Below, in pieces: positions 54,529 through 61,847 of a stretch of DNA of 64,000 nucleotides; positions within the stretch are counted from its first letter, which is position 1; every line of letters begins with the position of its first letter. The position numbers were made by a program, and so were the translations under genes. The notes beneath the pieces were generated by a model. That model had not been told where the DNA came from and did not search any database. It saw only the letters and a program-made list of their open reading frames with translations. The DNA comes from Rhodothermia bacterium (GTDB taxonomy: Bacteria; Bacteroidota; Rhodothermia; Balneolales; Balneolaceae): the NCBI GenBank assembly GCA_030427885.1, contig JAUICM010000002.1, positions 434,001-498,000 of the forward strand. Reading direction: 5' to 3'.

Positions 54529-55776
54529 TTGAAGACCACTTTATTTTTTTTATTGATACTGGTTTATGGTTGCTCGGGTAATCAAGCTGAGAAAGAACCT
54601 GATACCCGAATCCCTGCTCATCTGTCGGATATTGAAAACCTCACTGTTATCCCCTCTGATACGAAACCGAAGTATGAGATTAGTTTTACACCGGTGGCAG
54701 AAATTCAGGATATCCCCGGTGGTATGGACTACATCATTCATGTCACCGACTATATGATAGATGATTCCGGTAATCTTCTGATTGCAGACGGATCGTATGG
54801 TAATTGCCGTATCCACCTTTTTGATGCTGATGGTACTTTTATCAAAACCATAGGAAGGAACGGCCGTGGACCTGGTGAGTTTCTTAACATCGAAAAACTA
54901 ATACTTAAGAATGACTCACTTTACGTATTTGATAACATGCAGAAAAGAATATCAATATTTCAGGATCCCAATTACGTATTGGTAAAGACACTGGATCTTG
55001 AACCCTCTAATTTCAAAGATTTCAAAACCCTCCAAAACACTATCCCCAAAGATATTTTCATCCTTGAGGACAAAAAATTTCTCGTTGGCTTTCTTGATAT
55101 TCCATCCATTGCACGAGAGGATACACAGGTAAATAATAAGTTCTTCACTTTGAATTCTGACTGGAATATTCTGGATAAAAATAATTTTGAACGTATACCA
55201 CCTCAGAATGTATTCATGATGTACAATGGCTCTAAAAATATGACCCGTCATTCATTTATGAATCAATCCTTATTGGATGTATCAAGTGATGGCACCATCT
55301 ATTCCGCATGGTCTGAAGATTTCCTCGTTAAAATTTACCATAAAGACGGAGAATACAAGTCTGCAATATATTATCCCTTCGAGAAAAGTACTTTTAATGA
55401 TGATAGCTTTCTTAACAGGTTCGATGAAGTATGGAAAGAACAACCCGAACAATTACGTAATTGGAAAGCCAGAAATCGCACACTTAACTTCCCCGACACA
55501 TGGCCTGCTTTACACGACCTCATTGTCGATGACGAAAATCGAATCTGGGTTTCGACTATTATTGATAATGACGAAGAGTTCCTGTGGTGGGTGCTGGATA
55601 GTGACGGCACTTTGCTTGCTAAATTTACCTGGGAAGGAGAGCGACTTTTTGGTGCTGTTGGCACCAGGCACTTAAAGCGAATTAAGAATGGATTCTTCTA
55701 TGATGTGGAAATGAACCAAGATGCCTCCCGAAAAATCACCAAGTATAAGATCGTGCTTAGCCCAGTTACAAATTAA
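54529..55776 (+). CDS. 6-bladed beta-propeller lipoprotein
   Basis: A 415-residue lipoprotein from TTG 54529; the lipobox VYGC gives a lipidated Cys near residue 15. The propeller repeats appear as MIDDSGNLLIADG, RIHLFDADGTFIKTIGRNGRGPGEF, LILKNDSLYVFDN and DLIVDDENRIWVST, a pattern of the DUF5128/6-bladed (NHL-like) family of Bacteroidota. Such proteins are cell-surface or periplasmic binding modules; the ligand is unknown. No ATG alternative keeps the signal peptide. Confidence 0.82.
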   Translation: MKTTLFFLLILVYGCSGNQAEKEPDTRIPAHLSDIENLTVIPSDTKPKYEISFTPVAEIQDIPGGMDYIIHVTDYMIDDSGNLLIADGSYGNCRIHLFDADGTFIKTIGRNGRGPGEFLNIEKLILKNDSLYVFDNMQKRISIFQDPNYVLVKTLDLEPSNFKDFKTLQNTIPKDIFILEDKKFLVGFLDIPSIAREDTQVNNKFFTLNSDWNILDKNNFERIPPQNVFMMYNGSKNMTRHSFMNQSLLDVSSDGTIYSAWSEDFLVKIYHKDGEYKSAIYYPFEKSTFNDDSFLNRFDEVWKEQPEQLRNWKARNRTLNFPDTWPALHDLIVDDENRIWVSTIIDNDEEFLWWVLDSDGTLLAKFTWEGERLFGAVGTRHLKRIKNGFFYDVEMNQDASRKITKYKIVLSPVTN

Positions 55777-55882
55777 TGATGATGCTCATTCCTGTGAAGC
55801 GATACAAAGATTGATGGCTGTAGACTTTAGTGCGTACTAGAATGACACCCCTCGGATCTAATCGAGAACGATCGATTTGATC

Positions 55883-55902
55883 GTCTCCCCTCAAGGGGAG
55901 AC
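55883..55902. terminator. Strong hairpin between propeller and gltX genes
   Basis: GTCTCCCC (55883-55890) and GGGGAGAC (55895-55902) pair perfectly with a TCAA loop. There is no clear T-run on either side, so termination efficiency is doubtful. A second palindrome (ACGATC/GATCGT) stands just upstream. Confidence 0.45.
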
Positions 55903-55906
55903 TTAT

Positions 55907-57388
55907 TTATCTCAATCTCTCTAAAGCAGTATCAATACGGCTGAGAACTTCATCCTTTCCCATAAGCTCTAATGCCGGAAACAGATCAGGCCCAAAGCCC
56001 TGCCCTGTCGTTGCAATACGAACGGGCATCATTACTTTACCAAATCCCACTTCGTTTTCAGCCACGGTCTCTTCAAGGGCTGTCTTTAGTGCAGCTGCTT
56101 TAAACTCATCATCAGATAAAACTTCAATTTTAGCTTTGTAAGCAGCAACCATTGCAGGACTGTCTTCTTTCCACTTTTTCAGTGCATTCTCATCATATTC
56201 AGAAGGAGTTTCAAAAAAGAATGAACCCATTGCCACAAATTCATCCACTTTGGATACCCGCTCATGGAGTAGTTCGATCACTGTATTGAGATACTCATCC
56301 GATTTGGTGTCCAGTCCGGCTTCTTCAGCCAATGTTTTTACTCTTGGAGCCAGATCAGCGACTGAAGTCTCCCGGATGTAGTGCTCATTATACCACATCA
56401 GTTTTTTGTGATTGAATACTGCTCCACCCTTGCTCACCCGATCAAGTGTGAACAACTCACAAAGTTCTTGCAGACTATGAATCTCTGAATCATCTCCGGG
56501 ACTCCAACCCAGATAAGCCAGAAAATTAACCAATGCCTCAGGTTCATAGTTACCGGCAATATAATCTTTGGTGTTAACAGGTATTCCTTCACTTTCAGCT
56601 TTTCGTTTTGAAAGCTTTCCTCCGCTCGGACTCATGATCAACGGAAGGTGAGCCATTGTTGGTGGTTCCCAACCAAATGCTTTGTACAATAACATGTGTT
56701 TCGGGGCAGAGCTCAACCATTCTTCTCCACGAATCACATGCGTGATTCCCATGGTATGATCATCTACCACATTGGCCAGGTGATAGGTTGGCATTCCATC
56801 CGATTTCATCAAAACCTGGTCATCCAGTCCGGCTGTTTCAAAAGAAACCACACCGCGGATCAGGTCTTCAAATTTCACTGTTTCCCGACGAGGGACCTTC
56901 AGGCGAACTACATAATCGTCACCAGCTGCCAGTCTTCTTTCAACTTCATCTTTTGGAAGTGTAAGACTATTCTTCATCGACTGACGGGTGATGGAATCAT
57001 AACTCGGGGAAGGATTACCTGAGGCTTTCAGTCGCTCCCGCATCTCATCGATCTCCTCTGGGGTATCAAATGCATAGTAGGCATTACCTGATTCTATCAG
57101 TTGTTTTGCGTAATCCAGATACATTGCCTTACGCTCGCTCTGACGGTATGGACCAACCTCTCCCGGCTTATTCGGACCTTCATCAATGGTCATCCCTGCC
57201 CATTCCAGCGAACGAATGATGTCATCCTCTGCTCCTTCAACATATCTTGTCTGATCAGTATCCTCGATCCTAAGAACAAAAGTCCCACCATGATGGCGGG
57301 CGAACAGGTAATTATATAATGCAGTCCGGAGTCCTCCGATGTGAAGAAATCCTGTTGGTGATGGTGCGAAACGTACGCGAACGCTCAT
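55907..57388 (-). CDS. gltX: Glutamyl-tRNA synthetase
   Basis: A 493-residue class I synthetase that charges tRNA-Glu. The start VRFAPSPTGFLHIGGLRTALYNYLFA carries the HIGH box as HIGG, the KMSKS loop appears as KLSKRKA, and VLRIEDTDQTRYVEG and YHLANVVDDHTMGITHVIRGEEW are active-site blocks. The C-terminal anticodon-binding helices are complete. A/T-rich sequence without Shine-Dalgarno precedes it. The size suits a discriminating or non-discriminating enzyme; which one is not clear. Confidence 0.97.
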   Translation of the reverse strand: MSVRVRFAPSPTGFLHIGGLRTALYNYLFARHHGGTFVLRIEDTDQTRYVEGAEDDIIRSLEWAGMTIDEGPNKPGEVGPYRQSERKAMYLDYAKQLIESGNAYYAFDTPEEIDEMRERLKASGNPSPSYDSITRQSMKNSLTLPKDEVERRLAAGDDYVVRLKVPRRETVKFEDLIRGVVSFETAGLDDQVLMKSDGMPTYHLANVVDDHTMGITHVIRGEEWLSSAPKHMLLYKAFGWEPPTMAHLPLIMSPSGGKLSKRKAESEGIPVNTKDYIAGNYEPEALVNFLAYLGWSPGDDSEIHSLQELCELFTLDRVSKGGAVFNHKKLMWYNEHYIRETSVADLAPRVKTLAEEAGLDTKSDEYLNTVIELLHERVSKVDEFVAMGSFFFETPSEYDENALKKWKEDSPAMVAAYKAKIEVLSDDEFKAAALKTALEETVAENEVGFGKVMMPVRIATTGQGFGPDLFPALELMGKDEVLSRIDTALERLR

Positions 57389-57489
57389 TTAAATTTTTCT
57401 TTGTTTTTTTTGATTTCCAGAGAGCCTCAAAGATACGAATTTTCAGAAACGATATGAGCTGTATTAATTATGGATTTCGACACCAGATT

Positions 57490-57576
57490 TGTCATTTCGA
57501 GCGGATGCGAGAAATCTTACATTTACACTTACGAGTACGTTAGATTTCTCAGTCGGCGAGCTCCTTCGAAATGACA
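57490..57576. repeat. GTCATTTCGA-type palindrome between gltX and the WbqC-like gene
   Basis: TGTCATTTCGAG and GAGAAATCTTA at left mirror GTTAGATTTCTCAG and CTTCGAAATGACA at right. The inner loop differs from the other copies, which fits an old, diverging family. Confidence 0.8.
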
Positions 57577-57598
57577 ACACTATTACTTTAAAATTGAA

Positions 57599-58231
57599 TT
57601 GAGTCTCGCATTAATCCAACCCCAGTTTGCTCCAAATCTCTTCGACCTTGCAGCGATGATCAAAGCGGATAAGATTATTCTTCTGGATACTGATATCTGG
57701 TCCAGGAAAGGAAGAACGCATCGGGCTCAGATCAGAAACGAGGGAGGGACTCAGTGGATCAACATCCCGATAGTTACTGAGGATAAAAGTAAGCCGATCA
57801 ACCAGGTTCGCATAGATCATTCTGAAAACTGGTTTGAGATTTTCTGGAATGGGATCCTGCACAACTACAGCAACGCTGTTTATTTCGATCATTTTGTTGA
57901 TGAACTGTATGCCGACCTGGAGGATGCTTCAAACTCAGAAAAACTGATTGAATTTGATCTGAAACTCCTTAAACGATTACTTACTTATTTAGAAGTAAGT
58001 ATTGAATATCAGCTCCTGAGTCAACTTAAAGCCATAAACTTACCTGAAGATAAGGTGTATCAGGAATACAGATCCCGAAATTACATCCGGCAACTGAAGG
58101 ACAGTGAAATGGCACTTAAGCATCACCCTGAATACCCACAAGCCTGGCCCGGGTTTGAGCCTGAATGTTCTTGTCTGGATCTGCTGTTCAACCTTGGTCC
58201 CGAAAGTTTCAGGATCTTCGATCAACTGTGA
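57599..58231 (+). CDS. WbqC-like family protein
   Basis: A 210-residue protein starting at TTG 57599 (MSLALIQPQFAPNLFDLAAMIKAD). The family features are FAPNLFDLAAM, LLDTDIWSRKGRTHRAQIRNEGGTQWINIPIV and HSENWFEIFWNGI. WbqC proteins occur in polysaccharide clusters and in unlinked sites of Bacteroidota; the catalytic activity is not established. No glycosyltransferases are nearby, so its job here is open. Confidence 0.8.
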   Translation: MSLALIQPQFAPNLFDLAAMIKADKIILLDTDIWSRKGRTHRAQIRNEGGTQWINIPIVTEDKSKPINQVRIDHSENWFEIFWNGILHNYSNAVYFDHFVDELYADLEDASNSEKLIEFDLKLLKRLLTYLEVSIEYQLLSQLKAINLPEDKVYQEYRSRNYIRQLKDSEMALKHHPEYPQAWPGFEPECSCLDLLFNLGPESFRIFDQL

Positions 58232-59701
58232 TTAATTCACCCAATCGGGGAGCACACCAATTTCTATTCCAAATACCCAACTGAATAGGGTCAGTGAAGC
58301 CAAAGAAAGAAGCGTTATGAACATGATGTTCAACCAGAAGCCTGCTTTTGACATCTCCGGAATAGTTAGTCGGTTGCTGCCATAAACTATAGCATTTGGT
58401 GGAGTGGCAACAGGAAGCATAAACGCACAACTTGCCCCGAGTACTGTTGGAATAGCCAGCAGTAAAGGATTTTCTCCAATGCCAATAGCTACGGAAGCTA
58501 TGATGGGCAAAAAAGCAGCAGTAGAAGCCGTGTTGCTCGTCATTTCAGTAAGAAATACAATCAGTGCGATCACAATGATGAGGATCAGTAAGATGGGCCA
58601 GGTATTAAGTGCGCCGATACCTGAGCCTATCCATGCTGCAAGTCCAGTTCTGCTGATTGCTGATGCCATACTCAATCCTCCACCAAAAAGTATCAATACG
58701 CCCCAGGGAAGTCTTTTGGTATCCGACCAAATCAGAATGCCTTCTGACCGCTTCACTCCTCCCGGTATAATAAACAGAGATACTGAAGCTGCGATTGCAA
58801 TTCCGGTATCTGAGATCCCGGGAATGATATCAGCGAACAATGGGCGAAACACCCATAGAAGCGCAGCCGAGACAAATACGACCGCTACTTTCTTTTCCTG
58901 ATCAGAAAGTGATCCCAGCCCCCTCAGTTGACGTTCGATCAATTCTTTTCCACCTGGCAGTACATCCAGCTTTATCGGATAGATCCATTTGGACAGAATC
59001 AAATACATCAAAGGCAATGAGATAAGAACTACCGGAAGACCCACCATCATCCATTCCATGAAACCGATCTCAATTCCATAGTTTTCGTTTACAAAACCCG
59101 CAAAAAGAGCATTGGGTGGCGTTCCGATCAAGGTTGCCATCCCTCCTATATTGCAGGCATAGGCAATACTAAGCATCAGCACGATCTCGAAATTCAGTCT
59201 GGCTTTTTTATCATCGTGCTCAAGCAGGTCGAGTATTGAAACTGCTATTGGAAGCATCATTATAGCAGTGGCAGTATTACTAATCCACATACTCAGAAAT
59301 GCAGATGCAATAATGAAGCCAACGACAATAGAAGACGGCTTCACCCCCACCATACTTACAATTCGTAATGCTATTCTTTTATGTAGAGTCCACTTCTCCA
59401 TTGCAAGAGCAATAATAAATCCTCCCATGAACAGAAAGATAAGTGGATTGGCATACGGAGAACTGGCATCAGAAATTGAACCTACTCCAAGTACAGGAAA
59501 CAACATCATCGGAACTAAAGCAGTAGCAGAAATTGGAATAGCTTCGCTGATCCACCATACTCCCATTAATACAGTAACTGCTGCAGTTCTCCAGGCCTCG
59601 TCTGAAAGCCCATCCGGGACAGGTGTAAAGAGCATCACCAAAAAAATGAGGATACCCCCGATCAATCCTGTCCGTTTTGAATAAGAAATTATATGCTCCA
59701 T
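58232..59701 (-). CDS. DASS/SLC13-family Na+-coupled anion transporter
   Basis: A 489-residue transporter with about 11 helices. The two substrate/sodium SNT motifs are SNTATAIMMLPIAVSI and TSNTASTAAFLPI, as in the dicarboxylate transporters of the family; IGTPPNALFAG and ATPPNAIVYGSNR support it. Substrates in the family are dicarboxylates, citrate or sulfate; specificity is not readable. Its stop touches that of the WbqC-like gene. Confidence 0.92.
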   Translation of the reverse strand: MEHIISYSKRTGLIGGILIFLVMLFTPVPDGLSDEAWRTAAVTVLMGVWWISEAIPISATALVPMMLFPVLGVGSISDASSPYANPLIFLFMGGFIIALAMEKWTLHKRIALRIVSMVGVKPSSIVVGFIIASAFLSMWISNTATAIMMLPIAVSILDLLEHDDKKARLNFEIVLMLSIAYACNIGGMATLIGTPPNALFAGFVNENYGIEIGFMEWMMVGLPVVLISLPLMYLILSKWIYPIKLDVLPGGKELIERQLRGLGSLSDQEKKVAVVFVSAALLWVFRPLFADIIPGISDTGIAIAASVSLFIIPGGVKRSEGILIWSDTKRLPWGVLILFGGGLSMASAISRTGLAAWIGSGIGALNTWPILLILIIVIALIVFLTEMTSNTASTAAFLPIIASVAIGIGENPLLLAIPTVLGASCAFMLPVATPPNAIVYGSNRLTIPEMSKAGFWLNIMFITLLSLASLTLFSWVFGIEIGVLPDWVN

Positions 59702-59825
59702 CAGATCTCTATATCTGCTTTATTAAAAGACTTTATTCCAATGAACATAGTTAATTCTGACTGAATCAAAAATCACACTCTAAACTTCCGTTTTAGGATA
59801 GGAATTACATTGCTATATTTTCGGA

Positions 59826-59942
59826 ATGAATACAACCGACGACAAGCAACACTGGAAAAGGATATACATTTCGGTTTTTATAACCGGAATCGCCTTTATA
59901 ATGATCTTTTGGGCTTTCACATCTGTTTTTAACCTACCCTAG
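59826..59942 (+). CDS. Small single-helix membrane protein (38 aa) upstream of the symporter
   Basis: An ORF of 38 residues from ATG 59826 to TAG. A charged start (MNTTDDKQHWKR) is followed by a transmembrane helix (about 13-32, IYISVFITGIAFIMIFWAF) and a short tail. It ends 3 bases before the sodium:solute symporter ATG, so it is likely co-translated. It resembles in design the tiny accessory subunits known for some SSS symporters, but I recognise no family. Confidence 0.7.
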   Translation: MNTTDDKQHWKRIYISVFITGIAFIMIFWAFTSVFNLP

Positions 59943-59945
59943 AAT

Positions 59946-61673
59946 ATGCATTGGATAGACTGGACGGTTCTCTTTGCATTTCTTGCTTACACGATCTGGG
60001 ATGGAACCCGAAGTGGAAAGGACGCACATAATATCAACGATTATCTTCTTGCCAGCCGAAGTATGCCCTGGTGGGCGGCCGGACTTTCAGTAATGGCCAC
60101 GCAGGCCTCTGCCATTACATTCATTGGAACAACCGGTCTGGCTTATGTGGAAGACATGCGCTTTGTACAGGTTTATCTTGCTATCCCGTTTGCCATGATC
60201 CTGATCTGCATTTTCCTGGTTCCGTTCTTTCATAAAGTGCAGGCATTCACCGCATATGAAACACTGGAAGAACGTTTTGGTCTCAAAACACGCCTGACAA
60301 CAGCTGGTTTATTTTTGATCTCCAGAGGTCTGGCCCTCGGAGCTGTAATTGCAGCTCCATCTTACGTTTTGGCCTTATTGCTTGGTTTACCACTCACTAT
60401 TACCATTCTCATTATTGGTGTGATCGCCACTTTGTATACCATGCTCGGGGGTGTAGCTGGTGTTATTTCAACCGATGTAAAGCAGATGGCAGTGATGATG
60501 TTCGGGCTCATTTTCTGCTTTGGGATCATCATGTTCAATCTACCGGATGAAGTCGGATTTGGAGACGCCCTTTATTTAGCCGGAAGCCTGGATAAACTTA
60601 CCGCTCTGGATTTGAATTTTGACCTCAGTGAGAAATACAATGTATGGAGCGGAGTATTTGCGGCTCTGTTTCTGATGCTCTCCTATTTTGGAACTGACCA
60701 GACCCAGGTACAACGATATCTCACCACTCCCTCTGTTGCTCAGGCCCGGAAATCACTAATGCTTTCCGCTTATGCTAAAGTCCCAATGCAGTTCTTTATT
60801 CTTCTGCTTGGTGTGATGCTATACGTTTTCTTCATTTTCAATGACGCCCCGATCTCGTTCCGTGCCGCTGACCCGGTTGCACAAACAGAACAACAGGCAA
60901 TATTGGAGAAACAGATAGCTCAGGACTATACTTCACTGACCAGTGAACGCCAGCAAACAGCCATAGAAGCAGTAAAAACCCGCAGCAGATCTGCCCAGCA
61001 AGCCTTTGTTCAAACTGATAAAGCATTTAACACCGCGCGTCAACAGGAACTGGATCTCCAGGCAGAAATCACCAACACTGATATCAATGACACTAATTAC
61101 ATTCTCCCGTATTTCATTCTGAAGTATATCCCTATCGGTTTTGTTGGCTTGATCATTGCCGGGATCTTTGCTGCAGCAATGAGTTCCATAGACAGTGAGC
61201 TGAATGCTCTCACGACTGTCTCTATTGTTGACTGGTATAAACGCCTTGATGGCGACAAACACGATGAGGCCCATTACCTGAGTTCATCCAGAAAAGTAAC
61301 ATTCTTATGGGGTGTTATTGCTACGGTTTCTGCTTTGGCTTTAGGTGAAACCAAATCCATTATTGAGTTGATCAATCAGATCGGAAGTTATTTCTACGGT
61401 TCTATATTGGGAGTATTTGTATTACTGCTCTGGGTTAAAAAAGCAAATGGAACCGGAGCACTCACCGGTCTGTTATCAGGTATGTTAGCAGTATTCACTT
61501 TTGACCGTTTCTTTTACAGTGAAACTCTTTCTGACTATTCCTTTTTCCTTCCCTGGCAACAGATCCCTGACGGTTACTCTAAAGCGATTGAATTCCTCTG
61601 GCTGAACCCGCTAGGAGCTTTTGTAGTAGTGATCGTTGGATATATAGTTAGTACAAGCTGGCCGCGAAAATAG
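59946..61673 (+). CDS. Sodium:solute symporter (SSS family)
   Basis: A 575-residue symporter with about 13 helices. Family traits are YLLASRSMPWWAAGLSVMATQASAITFIGTTGLAY, ISRGLALGAVIAAPSY, FGTDQTQVQRYL and IIAGIFAAAMSSIDSELNALTTVSIVDWY. A hydrophilic insertion of about 85 residues (about 300-380), rich in Gln/Glu/Ala and predicted coiled, separates two helices. The solute could be a sugar, monocarboxylate or amino acid. The 38-residue membrane peptide upstream is probably part of the same unit. Confidence 0.92.
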   Translation: MHWIDWTVLFAFLAYTIWDGTRSGKDAHNINDYLLASRSMPWWAAGLSVMATQASAITFIGTTGLAYVEDMRFVQVYLAIPFAMILICIFLVPFFHKVQAFTAYETLEERFGLKTRLTTAGLFLISRGLALGAVIAAPSYVLALLLGLPLTITILIIGVIATLYTMLGGVAGVISTDVKQMAVMMFGLIFCFGIIMFNLPDEVGFGDALYLAGSLDKLTALDLNFDLSEKYNVWSGVFAALFLMLSYFGTDQTQVQRYLTTPSVAQARKSLMLSAYAKVPMQFFILLLGVMLYVFFIFNDAPISFRAADPVAQTEQQAILEKQIAQDYTSLTSERQQTAIEAVKTRSRSAQQAFVQTDKAFNTARQQELDLQAEITNTDINDTNYILPYFILKYIPIGFVGLIIAGIFAAAMSSIDSELNALTTVSIVDWYKRLDGDKHDEAHYLSSSRKVTFLWGVIATVSALALGETKSIIELINQIGSYFYGSILGVFVLLLWVKKANGTGALTGLLSGMLAVFTFDRFFYSETLSDYSFFLPWQQIPDGYSKAIEFLWLNPLGAFVVVIVGYIVSTSWPRK

Positions 61674-61810
61674 TGATCTTACGTTCTACTATCGTTATTT
61701 GAATCGTGAATTTTTAGTAGTTGCACTAGTACAAGACCAGTCATTTAACTTAAATGTTAAAAAACGTTTTCTCTTCATAAGTCTGTAACCATCCTTTCTT
61801 CTCTGCGTGT

Positions 61811-61834
61811 ATTAGGCGAATTAGCCTAACCAAC
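61811..61834. promoter_or_regulatory. Inverted repeat resembling a DtxR-type box
   Basis: TTAGGC (61812-61817) and GCCTAA (61824-61829) are inverted, separated by GAATTA. The right part reads TTAGCCTAACC, similar to the core of the DtxR consensus. It lies about 20 bases before the DUF5916 start. The feoA palindrome has different arms, so a shared regulator is only a possibility. Confidence 0.35.
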
Positions 61835-61847
61835 TATCCATCAGAAC

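Noticed and set aside
58404-59684. Several plus-strand ORFs over the DASS transporter
   Set aside because: They mirror the hydrophobic helices of the minus-strand transporter and lack independent support.
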